From Dehalococcoidales bacterium (lineage in GTDB: Bacteria > Chloroflexota > Dehalococcoidia > Dehalococcoidales > UBA5760): DNA of 5,525 bases. Numbering within the stretch: position 1 is the first letter of the stretch; every line of letters starts with the position of its first letter. The notes under the pieces were generated by a model. The model worked only from the letters and a program-made list of their open reading frames with translations, was not told where the DNA came from and did no database searches. Below are positions 1 through 5,331 of the stretch, piece by piece. The stretch lies in assembly GCA_018399795.1 (NCBI GenBank), contig JAGYOC010000143.1, positions 1 through 5,525 of the forward strand, written 5' to 3'. The position numbers and the translations under genes were made by a program.

Positions 1-855
1 CATCTCGAAAATGGTGCTGTGGCCGTCCGCTGCCGAGATGACGATGTCGGCGCTGTATTCTTCGCCATTGTCAAGGCGGATTCCCACAGCCGTGTCATCT
101 TGAACCAGTATATTTTCCACGCGGGAGGCGTAGTGTATTTCTCCGCCCAGGCTGGTATAACGCCGTTCGATGGCCCGGGCGAATTCAAGCGACCCCCCGA
201 TGGGGTATCCTGCCCACCTGTTGTTCAACCAGGCCAGCGTAATAATCATACTGGCCATGGGGAAATCGGGGATTCCGAAGATAAGCGGAAATGCCTCTCT
301 CAGGAACTGGCTATGGAACCGGCTGGCGAAGTCCTTTACCGGTATTTTCCCCCACTTCTTCATCACCTTGAGCAGGGGCAGCTTGCCGCTCAGCCTGATG
401 CCGTCGGCAAAGGAATACAGCTCGGGCGCTTTGTCTATGGGGGGTTCATGCCTGGTACAGGTGCGGATGGCAGAGGTAAACTCCTCGATAACGGCCTTAT
501 CCCCGGGGGCGATCTCCTCTAGGTGTTCCTCGAGCCGGTCGATATCGGTATAGACCGTCAGCTTTTTACCGTCGCTTCCCTCCACCTGTGTGAATATGTC
601 GTGATAATAGAAGGACCGGCCCTGCACTGCTCCCAGCTGCTCCCAGATACGGTAGAAGCTGCTCTCCGGTGACGAACCTACCAGCCAGTGGATGCAGCCG
701 TCGATGGTATAGCCCTTCCGTTTCCAGGCGGTACAGAGCCCGCCGGGGTTATCCCCCATCTCGAATATTCTGGTGCGGTAACCGTTCATCTGTCCGTAAC
801 AGCCTGCCGATAGGCCGGCTATGCCGGCTCCGATGATCAAAATCGAATCGCTCAT
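1..855 (-). CDS. FAD-dependent oxidoreductase, phytoene desaturase-like (COG1233 type), C-terminus off the left edge
   Basis: The reading frame is open from the ATG at 853-855 to the left edge, giving 285 residues. The N-terminus is a Rossmann dinucleotide-binding fold: ILIIGAGIAG at residues 5-14 (GxGxxG), and a ribose-binding acidic residue E32 ending the second strand (RIFE). A PGGLC motif follows at 37-41 and DGCIHW at 52-57, the arrangement typical of the CrtI/phytoene dehydrogenase-related amine-oxidase superfamily. Near residues 273-277 it reads VISAAD, like the conserved strand before the substrate domain in this family. Relatives are usually about 480-550 residues, so some 200 or more are missing here. 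Family members desaturate, isomerise or saturate polyisoprenoid or other lipophilic substrates; the exact substrate cannot be read from this part. No carotenoid genes are adjacent, so I do not call it crtI. It is transcribed away from the polX operon's end, 323 bases from it, and probably has its own promoter near 919-924. Confidence 0.9.
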   Translation of the reverse strand, partial: MSDSILIIGAGIAGLSAGCYGQMNGYRTRIFEMGDNPGGLCTAWKRKGYTIDGCIHWLVGSSPESSFYRIWEQLGAVQGRSFYYHDIFTQVEGSDGKKLTVYTDIDRLEEHLEEIAPGDKAVIEEFTSAIRTCTRHEPPIDKAPELYSFADGIRLSGKLPLLKVMKKWGKIPVKDFASRFHSQFLREAFPLIFGIPDFPMASMIITLAWLNNRWAGYPIGGSLEFARAIERRYTSLGGEIHYASRVENILVQDDTAVGIRLDNGEEYSADIVISAADGHSTIFEM

Positions 856-860
856 TGCAA

Positions 861-865
861 CTCCC
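861..865 (-). promoter_or_regulatory. Ribosome-binding site of the FAD oxidoreductase
   Basis: On the minus strand GGGAG lies 5 bases before the ATG at 853-855. It supports this start, which also places the GxGxxG motif at the expected distance from the N-terminus. Confidence 0.7.
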
Positions 866-884
866 ACTCGCTTTGATACTGATG

Positions 885-905
885 GCGGCAACTGGAGATT
901 GCCGC
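885..905 (-). other. Hairpin in the predicted 5' leader of the FAD oxidoreductase
   Basis: GCGGCAA (885-891) and TTGCCGC (899-905) form a perfect 7-bp stem with a 7-base loop. If transcription starts about 7 bases after the -10 box at 919-924, the stem lies close to the 5' end of the mRNA and about 20 bases upstream of the ribosome site. A stem there could protect the transcript from 5'-end decay or modulate its translation (inference). Read on the plus strand it is followed by TTTCT and resembles a terminator, but no intact plus-strand gene precedes it. Confidence 0.4.
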
Positions 906-914
906 TTTCTCGAT

Positions 915-936
915 ACCAATTATAAACCAAATTGGT
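915..936 (-). promoter_or_regulatory. Candidate promoter -10 box inside an inverted repeat (possible operator) for the FAD oxidoreductase
   Basis: On the minus strand a perfect TATAAT occurs at 919-924, about 64 bases before the oxidoreductase start. It overlaps the perfect inverted repeat ACCAATT-N8-AATTGGT (915-921 and 930-936). An inverted repeat covering a -10 box is a typical repressor site. I see no good -35: the hexamer at 17-base spacing reads AGGTTA. Promoter and operator are inferred, and no regulator gene lies in the window. Confidence 0.35.
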
Positions 937-1051
937 GAGAATAACCTCATCGGGCTCATCCCCTTTCGTCGGCCTCTAACTTTTAAGGTGGTGGTAGTGG
1001 TACGCTATATCGCAAGGAAACATTGCCAGTTATTGAATTTGAGGTGATGCG

Positions 1052-1168
1052 GTGAAAAGAGTGCTTGCCCTTAACCTTTACCGGTAGCTTAAGGGGGATG
1101 ATGATAATATCTTCTACATTTCGGGCTACCGCAGGAACGGCTGCATCCGGCCTTCAACGCCCCTATCC
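1052..1168 (+). pseudogene. Coding-like fragment with an early amber codon (possible gene remnant)
   Basis: An SD-like GAGGTG (1041-1046) precedes a GTG at 1052. The frame reads VKRVLALNLYR, stops at TAG (1085-1087), then continues without a stop as LKGDDDNIFYISGYRRNG and on into the region antisense to DUF72. Codons between 1097 and 1150 mostly end in G or C (ATC TTC TAC, GGC TAC CGC AGG AAC GGC TGC), as in real genes here. This fits the 5' end of a gene whose remainder was lost, or a non-coding stretch that is open by chance. The 3' limit of 1168 is arbitrary. I do not recognise a family. Confidence 0.2.
1068..1095. repeat. Inverted repeat CCCTTAA-N14-TTAAGGG
   Basis: Two perfect 7-base arms (1068-1074 and 1089-1095) flank a 14-base centre that contains the palindrome TACCGGTA. 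It lies about 85 bases beyond the DUF72 stop codon in that gene's direction. It could be a weak terminator for the polX-DUF72 transcript, but the nearest minus-strand T-rich stretch (CTCTTTTC) is about 8 bases beyond the stem, which is poor for intrinsic termination. Confidence 0.3.
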
Positions 1169-1178
1169 TTGCTGCTAT

Positions 1179-1916
1179 CTATTTACCGGCGAGTATCTCC
1201 TTTAGCGTTAGGGCGTTCTGTACGGCATAGCCCTTTTCGTCGTTGTCGAAGTAGCAGAATACATCCTTGCCCTGTTCGGCCCATGACGACATCTTTTCTG
1301 CCCAGCTCGATAGCGTGTCATAGTCGTATTTGCCGGCGTAGGCGCCGGCTGGGCCGTGCAGCCGGATATACACGAAGTCTGCGGTTGCGGGCTGGGGCGA
1401 CAGTATATCTTCGAGGTGGTAGATACAGAAGGCGGCACCCTTTGCCGCCAGCACGTCTTCAGTGGCCTTGCCGAACCAGTCCGGGTTGCGGAATTCGAAC
1501 GCATACCGGTAACCCTGCGGCAGGGCGTCGATGAATTCCCCCAGCCTGTCCAGGTTTCTTTTCCAACCGGGGGGGAGCTGAAAAAGAACGGGCCCCAGCC
1601 TGTCTTCGAGAGCATCGATGCCTGCGAAGAAATTGGCCAGCGGTTGCTGAGGCTCTTTCAGCTTTTTCATATGTGTAATATATCGGCTGGCCTTGACGGC
1701 GAAGACAAAATCCTCCGGAACGGCGCTTTGCCACTGTCTGAAGGTCTCTCTCGAGGGCATGCGGTAGAAGGTGCTGTTTATTTCGGCGGTCTCGAAATAA
1801 TCTTTGTAGTACTCTAGAAAAGACCGGTCGGGGAGTTTCCCGGGATAGAAGGGGCCCTTCCAGTGGTGGTAGTACCATCCCGATGTACCGATGTGTAGCG
1901 AGGCATTTTGGGACAA
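1179..1916 (-). CDS. DUF72 family protein (YecE-like TIM-barrel protein)
   Basis: A 245-residue protein, full length for the DUF72 family. It shows the family's conserved blocks in order: HIGTSGWYY at 8-16, FYP at 23-25, EINSTFYRMP at 45-54, VFAVKASRYITH at 71-82, GPVLFQLPP at 108-116, EFRNPDWF at 141-148, YIRLHGP at 183-189, and YFDND with G229, N234 and A235 near the end. Structures of the family show a TIM barrel with a conserved polar pocket, but no reaction is established. There is no signal peptide, so it is probably cytoplasmic. The start is the TTG at 1914-1916: it lies 5 bases after GGAGGTGAT and puts the GTSGW block at the usual position. The upstream gene polX ends 6 bases before it, and its final codons supply the ribosome site, so the two are almost certainly co-transcribed and probably translationally coupled. 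The biochemical role is unknown; a link with DNA repair is inferred from this pairing. Confidence 0.93.
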   Translation of the reverse strand: MSQNASLHIGTSGWYYHHWKGPFYPGKLPDRSFLEYYKDYFETAEINSTFYRMPSRETFRQWQSAVPEDFVFAVKASRYITHMKKLKEPQQPLANFFAGIDALEDRLGPVLFQLPPGWKRNLDRLGEFIDALPQGYRYAFEFRNPDWFGKATEDVLAAKGAAFCIYHLEDILSPQPATADFVYIRLHGPAGAYAGKYDYDTLSSWAEKMSSWAEQGKDVFCYFDNDEKGYAVQNALTLKEILAGK

Positions 1917-1921
1917 GATGT

Positions 1922-1930
1922 ATCACCTCC
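1922..1930 (-). promoter_or_regulatory. Ribosome-binding site of the DUF72 gene embedded in the polX 3' end
   Basis: The minus strand reads GGAGGTGAT, an almost perfect anti-16S match, 5 bases before the TTG start. GGG AGG TGA within it are the last two codons and stop of polX. The site decides the TTG start over the in-frame alternatives and over the out-of-frame GTG at 1924-1926, and implies that ribosomes finishing polX are positioned to reinitiate. Confidence 0.8.
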
Positions 1931-3650
1931 CGAGCATTTTTTGCAAATCTTTCCAGCTTCGGGTATTGAGGACATTATCGGCTTCGAGCCAGCCGCGCCG
2001 TGCCTGGTTGATGCCGAAGCCCATAAGCTCGAGGTCCCTGGTGCTATGGGCGTCTGTGGATATGGCGACCATTACCCCCATTTCTCTGGCCATCCTGGCG
2101 TGGGTGTCGTTCAGGTCGAGACGGGACGGCTGGGCATTGATTTCCATAACTGTCCCGGTTTCCCTGGCGGCCTTCATCACCCGTTCCATATCTACCTGGT
2201 AGGGGTCGCGTTCCCCGATCATCCGGCCGGTGGGGTGAGCCAGAATGGTGAAGTAGGGGTTGTCTATACCCCTGATGATGCGTTCCGTCTGCTTCTCCTC
2301 GGGCAGGTCAAAGCGGTAATGCACGGCACAGACGACCAGGTCCAGCCTTTTGAGAATATCGCCGGGTAGGTCCAGCGAGCCGTCATCGAGAATATCCAGT
2401 TCAATGCCTTTCAGGAGAGTAAAGCTTTTCATCTTTTCGTTGAGGCGGTCAATATCGTCTATCTGCTCTGCCAGTCTCTCCGCGTCGAGACCCCTGGCCA
2501 CGGTAACGTGCCGGGAATGGTCGGTAACGGCCAGGTACTGGTACCCCTTTCCCCGGGCGGCCCTGGCCATTTCTTCCAGCGTGGAACGTCCGTCGGTGGC
2601 TCTGGTATGGGAGTGGAGATCCCCCCGAATATCCTCGAGACTGACGAGATCGGGAAGCCTGCCCTGCTTGGCGGCCTCGATTTCGCCGCTGCCCTCGCGC
2701 AGTTCCGGCTCGATATAGGGTAATTCGACCTGTTTATATACCTCTTCCTCCGTATTCCCGGTAACCTTTCTGCTGCCCTTGAAAACACCGTACTCGTTGA
2801 TTTTAAGCCCCTTCTCCACTCCCAGTTTACGCACGGCAATGTTGTGGGCCTGGGAACCGGTAAAGTAGTGCAGGGCTGCCCCGTAACTGGCTTCAGGTAC
2901 TACCCGCAGGTCTACCTGAATGCCCGGCCTCAGTACCACGGTCGATCGTGTCTCTCCTTGAGAGACAACCCTGTCCACGTCCTCGTATTCGACGAAGCGC
3001 TTGATGACATCCGCTCCCTTTTTGTGTGTTACCAGTATATCCAGGTCACCCACAGTTTCCCTTTTCCTCCGGTAGCTGCCGGCGACCTTTATGTTTTTGA
3101 TCCCCCTGATATCGTCGAGGTACTGTAAAAGGGGCTGTACTATCTCCATTGCTACGGCGAGGCGGTAGCGTCTGTTTTCCTCGGCAGTACTTTCCCGCCG
3201 GCCAATCTCATCCAGGATTTTCTGCTCCGTCCTGGCGGCAAATCCGGGCAGTTCCCTGATTCTCTTTTCTTTTGCTGCCCTGGCCAGTTGCTCTATATCG
3301 GTGATGCCAAGCTCCTGGTAAAGTGCCCTGGTACGCCTGGGGCCGAGCCCGCCAACCCTGGTGATATCGAGGAGCCCGGCGGGGAACTCCTTTTTGAATT
3401 CCTCAAGCTGGGAAAAACTTCCGCTAGTGGCCATCTCCTCGACCTTTGCGGTGAGTTCCTTGCCCAGGCCGGGTATCGACGAGAGCGGTTCTCCCTGCTT
3501 TACCATCTCCGAGATGCTGTGCGGAAGCTCGCTTATATTACGGGCTGCCGTCCGGTAGGCCCGTACCCGGAACTGGTTGGCCCCGGAGATCTCGAGAAGA
3601 TCGGCGTAGTCGTTCAGGGCACTGGCAATCTCCGCATTATGTACTGGCAT
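1923..3650 (-). CDS. polX: DNA polymerase/3'-5' exonuclease PolX (family X polymerase with PHP domain)
   Basis: A 575-residue protein with the normal bacterial PolX architecture. Residues 1-150 form the 8-kDa-like and helix-hairpin-helix DNA-binding part (IPGLGK near 58-63, RVGGLGPRR near 98-106, ELPGFA near 133-138). The nucleotidyltransferase palm follows: GSYRR at 191-195, catalytic D202 and D204 in GDLDI, and third carboxylate D247 in QVDLRVV. YFTGS at 262-266 matches the Pol beta nucleotide-pocket motif. A C-terminal PHP phosphoesterase domain carries all expected metal ligands: H346 and H348 (DLHSH), D377-H378 (TDH), E417, H444, H472 (AHP), and D533 and H535 (TDAH). Known homologues fill short gaps in repair and use the PHP domain as a Mn-dependent 3'-5' exonuclease or end-processing nuclease; complete motifs imply both activities here. 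The ATG at 3648-3650 is chosen because GGAGG ends 7 bases upstream. A GTG at 3654-3656 would add two residues but sits only one base from that site. It is the first gene of an operon with DUF72. Confidence 0.97.
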   Translation of the reverse strand: MPVHNAEIASALNDYADLLEISGANQFRVRAYRTAARNISELPHSISEMVKQGEPLSSIPGLGKELTAKVEEMATSGSFSQLEEFKKEFPAGLLDITRVGGLGPRRTRALYQELGITDIEQLARAAKEKRIRELPGFAARTEQKILDEIGRRESTAEENRRYRLAVAMEIVQPLLQYLDDIRGIKNIKVAGSYRRKRETVGDLDILVTHKKGADVIKRFVEYEDVDRVVSQGETRSTVVLRPGIQVDLRVVPEASYGAALHYFTGSQAHNIAVRKLGVEKGLKINEYGVFKGSRKVTGNTEEEVYKQVELPYIEPELREGSGEIEAAKQGRLPDLVSLEDIRGDLHSHTRATDGRSTLEEMARAARGKGYQYLAVTDHSRHVTVARGLDAERLAEQIDDIDRLNEKMKSFTLLKGIELDILDDGSLDLPGDILKRLDLVVCAVHYRFDLPEEKQTERIIRGIDNPYFTILAHPTGRMIGERDPYQVDMERVMKAARETGTVMEINAQPSRLDLNDTHARMAREMGVMVAISTDAHSTRDLELMGFGINQARRGWLEADNVLNTRSWKDLQKMLGR

Positions 3651-3657
3651 TGCCACT

Positions 3658-3662
3658 CCTCC
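3658..3662 (-). promoter_or_regulatory. Ribosome-binding site deciding the polX start
   Basis: GGAGG on the minus strand lies 7 bases from the ATG at 3648-3650 but only one base from the GTG at 3654-3656. The ATG is therefore the better start, shortening the longest frame by two residues. Confidence 0.75.
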
Positions 3663-3760
3663 CTGCCTTTTTCTTCAGTAGAACCGGTCGCTGAGGGGTT
3701 GATTGAAGATTTGCCGGCTAACGGGCAAAACCATGAAAGACTGTATGCTCTTGATAACCC

Positions 3761-3769
3761 ATTATATCA
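3761..3769 (-). promoter_or_regulatory. Extended -10 promoter for the polX-DUF72 operon
   Basis: The minus strand reads TGATATAAT, a perfect TGnTATAAT extended -10 box about 110 bases upstream of the polX ATG. The -35 region is poor (GTACAT at 17-base spacing), as is common for extended -10 promoters. The implied leader is roughly 100 bases, with no strong hairpin seen. Its elements do not overlap those of the divergent stress-protein promoter about 85 bases away. Confidence 0.55.
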
Positions 3770-3851
3770 GGTGGTGCAATAATATGTACCGGACGTTCAT
3801 TTATGTTGTGCTAGATTTCTGGTATGTGGGGATTAAAATTGATGGCGGGCT

Positions 3852-3880
3852 TTGACATATGCGCAGCAGTAACATAATAT
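3852..3880 (+). promoter_or_regulatory. Sigma70-type promoter of the universal stress protein gene
   Basis: TTGACA (3852-3857), a 17-base spacer and TAATAT (3875-3880) form a near-consensus housekeeping promoter. Transcription would begin near 3887, leaving only about 20 bases of leader including the ribosome site. This predicts strong expression by the primary sigma factor rather than by an alternative stress sigma factor. No palindromic operator overlapping it was seen. Confidence 0.75.
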
Positions 3881-3896
3881 ATTGTAGCTGACCGCT

Positions 3897-3903
3897 GGAG
3901 GTG
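3897..3903 (+). promoter_or_regulatory. Ribosome-binding site of the universal stress protein gene
   Basis: GGAGGTG ends 5 bases before the ATG at 3909, an optimal spacing that fixes the start. Confidence 0.8.
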
Positions 3904-3908
3904 TTCGC

Positions 3909-4874
3909 ATGTATCGCAGGTTGCTGGTTCCTCTCGATGGTTCAGAGTTATCCGAGGTGGTTTACCCCTATGTCATAGAGACGGCGGGGAGGCTGGGACT
4001 GGATGTGACTCTTCTTCACGTGCTGGAGCCTGAAGAGGGGGAATCCTCTCCTCTGCACAGGGCCTATATCGAGCACAAAGCTGAGATGGTGCGGAAGGAG
4101 ATAGGAAATCTCCGGCAGAGGATCGGCGATGAAAGAGATGGCAGGGATGCGGAGGTTCGGGGCGAGCTTGTGACCGGTTATCCTGCTGAGGAGATAATTC
4201 GCTATGCCGATGAGAGCGATGTCGATTTGATAACGATGGCAACGCACGGCCGCTCCGGCATCAGGCGCTGGATAATGGGTAGCGTGGCCGATAAGGTTCT
4301 CCGTGCGTCTGCGGTACCGGTGTGGCTGGTAAGCGCCGAATCTGCGCAGGAAACGGCCTATAGCGAGTGGCCGAAGATGACCATAGTTGTTCCCCTTGAT
4401 GGTTCTGAGCTTGCCGAATCGGTGTTACCTCACGTTGAAATTCTCGCCGGACAGCGCGGGCCTGAAGCCCTGGAGGTTGTTTTGCTCAACGTATCGGAGC
4501 CTGCCGTGGCCATGACCTACTATTCGCCGAGCGCCCGTCTGGAAACACCTGACGGTGCCCGGCACGTGATGCCCCGCGAATACCAGCGGGAGCTGCTCTA
4601 TCGGCAGAAGATGGTCGCCAAAAGGTACCTGGAGGGTGTGGCACAACGCCTCAAGCTTTTATATCGGGAAGTGCGGACGGAGGTGCTGGAGGGCGACCCC
4701 TCGAAGGAGATTATTGAATACGTTGAGAAGGCCCCCTTCAGCATCATTGTAATGTCGACCCACGCCCGGGGTGGACTGGGGCGCTGGGCCTATGGCAGTG
4801 TTGCGGCCAAGCTTCTGCAGAAAGTACCCGTCCCCGTGGTGCTTGTCAGGCCGCAGGAACAGGCCCGGGACTGA
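3909..4874 (+). CDS. Universal stress protein with two tandem UspA domains
   Basis: A 321-residue cytoplasmic protein built of two Usp alpha/beta domains, roughly residues 2-142 and 157-315. Each opens with the conserved strand and loop ([12 protein letters not shown] at 5-16; [12 protein letters not shown] at 159-170), where the aspartate contacts the nucleotide base in ATP-binding Usps. Each ends with the phosphate loop and the PVPVVLV-type strand. Domain 1 has ATHGRSG then GS (111-117, 124-125), fitting Gx2Gx9G(S/T) except that the first Gly is Ala. Domain 2 has STHARGG then GS (283-289, 296-297), with both leading glycines replaced. Domain 2 also carries a longer segment, about 197-240, with charged helix-like sequence. 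Tandem Usps are known to bind ATP or act as signalling or chaperone-like proteins under energy or redox stress; the partner here is unknown. It is a single gene with its own strong promoter, divergent from polX, and no same-strand neighbour for over 400 bases. Confidence 0.95.
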   Translation: MYRRLLVPLDGSELSEVVYPYVIETAGRLGLDVTLLHVLEPEEGESSPLHRAYIEHKAEMVRKEIGNLRQRIGDERDGRDAEVRGELVTGYPAEEIIRYADESDVDLITMATHGRSGIRRWIMGSVADKVLRASAVPVWLVSAESAQETAYSEWPKMTIVVPLDGSELAESVLPHVEILAGQRGPEALEVVLLNVSEPAVAMTYYSPSARLETPDGARHVMPREYQRELLYRQKMVAKRYLEGVAQRLKLLYREVRTEVLEGDPSKEIIEYVEKAPFSIIVMSTHARGGLGRWAYGSVAAKLLQKVPVPVVLVRPQEQARD

Positions 4875-4892
4875 GGACGGTAAGTAACAGAA

Positions 4893-4908
4893 CTGCCAAT
4901 ACAGGCAG
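4893..4908. terminator. Weak hairpin after the stress protein gene
   Basis: CTGCC-N6-GGCAG forms a 5-bp stem 18 bases after the stop codon. It is short and is followed by GAAAAG rather than a T-run, so it is at best a poor intrinsic terminator. Confidence 0.15.
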
Positions 4909-4925
4909 GAAAAGTATAACCGAAG

Positions 4926-5307
4926 TTAATGGTGCATAGCATGCCTTTCTGGTAATGAGGCTCCATCCTGTGCTTTTATTTCCTGAAGGCAACATTTCTC
5001 ATGGTCAGTTTTTATCTCCCACTGTATTACAGGCATCACCGCTGCTTTATATCTGCTGTACCAGTCCTTTGCCTGCCTGTCCGGAAGGTAGAAACGGTTG
5101 CCGATTGTGCTGGCGTTCCAGATTGGGCGCAGTGTTTTCCGCAATTATAGCATATAAATTATCGTAATAATCACCTATTGATAATACCTGGTTCAAGAGG
5201 ATATCCTGGATGCGGTTTCAGATATTCTGGTTCGATGAGATGACAGGCTGTGTTTCTTGTGGGGAGATGCCGGCTGGTGATGGCGCTTTCTTGAAAATCC
5301 TTTGCAA
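4926..5307 (-). pseudogene. Possible decayed gene of unknown family (in-frame stop plus frameshift)
   Basis: On the minus strand one frame reads from a TTG at 5305-5307 through SPAGISPQETQPVISSNQN to a TGA at 5218-5220. It resumes at once as NRIQDILLNQVLSIGDYYDN, then LYAIIAENTAPNLERQ, to about 5110. A second frame (TTG at 5142-5144, no ribosome site) then takes over with RFYLPDRQAKDWYSRYKAAV and MPVIQWEIK, ending at TAA 4926-4928. Many codons of the second frame between 5058 and 5141 end in C or G (AAC GCC AGC, ATC GGC AAC, TTC TAC, GAC TGG TAC AGC), as in real genes. Joined by one frameshift near 5090-5115 they would make a roughly 125-residue product. I do not recognise a family, and chance open frames in non-coding DNA remain possible. 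The second frame alone could instead be a small intact gene of 72 residues. Confidence 0.27.
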
Positions 5308-5331
5308 TGAATAATGGTCGGGCGCTATTAT
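5302..5331 (+). promoter_or_regulatory. Weak candidate promoter before the metallo-hydrolase gene
   Basis: TTGCAA (5302-5307), 18 bases and TATTAT (5326-5331) resemble a sigma70 promoter with a four-of-six -35 box. If used, transcription would start near 5338, excluding the ATGs at 5314 and 5332 and favouring 5338 (nearly leaderless), 5368 or 5395. Confidence 0.22.

Larger units (their letters stand above)
856..1178. other. Intergenic spacer between the FAD oxidoreductase and the DUF72 gene
   Basis: This 323-base stretch holds no intact gene that I can support. The part next to the oxidoreductase (856-945) contains its ribosome site, a 7-bp hairpin and a -10-like box inside an inverted repeat. 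The middle (961-1035) shows only a GGTGGTGGTAGTGG run and nothing assignable. The part next to DUF72 (1041-1168) has an SD-like GAGGTG, a short GTG-started frame broken by an amber codon, and an inverted repeat. No hairpin followed directly by a T-run was found to terminate the polX-DUF72 transcript. Confidence 0.6.
4875..5313. other. Intergenic region downstream of the universal stress protein gene
   Basis: These 439 bases hold no intact gene I can support. The start contains a small hairpin (4893-4908). The remainder is AT-richer than the flanking genes, especially 5141-5190. The plus strand shows only short frames without ribosome sites. The minus strand shows coding-like sequence in two different frames, described separately as a possible decayed gene. 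No clear terminator with a T-run follows the stress protein gene. Confidence 0.5.

Noticed and set aside
19..553. Plus-strand open frames of 167 and 127 codons
   Set aside because: They lie opposite the FAD oxidoreductase, lack ribosome sites and show no family motifs; they are antisense shadows.
899..910. Plus-strand terminator reading of the hairpin at 885-905 with TTTCT
   Set aside because: There is no plus-strand gene upstream to terminate; the T-stretch is short and interrupted.
1085..1087. Amber codon read as pyrrolysine in the short frame at 1052
   Set aside because: Nothing in the window suggests a pyrrolysine system, the frame has no identified family, and a decayed gene or chance opening explains it more simply.
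1169..2369. Several plus- and minus-strand open frames of 100-155 codons overlapping DUF72 and the end of polX
   Set aside because: They occupy alternative frames of two genes with complete family motifs, so they are shadows of GC-biased codons.
3288..3782. Plus-strand open frame of 164 codons extending into the polX promoter region
   Set aside because: It is mostly antisense to the N-terminal part of polX, has no ribosome site and shows no recognisable domain.
5144..5152. Minus-strand extended -10 box TGCTATAAT
   Set aside because: A perfect match, but it has no -35, lies in AT-rich sequence inside the possible decayed gene, and would start transcription after the TTG of the only downstream frame. 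No product could be assigned.
4955..5167. Plus-strand open frame of 70 codons after the stress protein gene
   Set aside because: No ribosome site, unusual Cys/Leu/Pro-rich composition, and opposite the more coding-like minus-strand frame.
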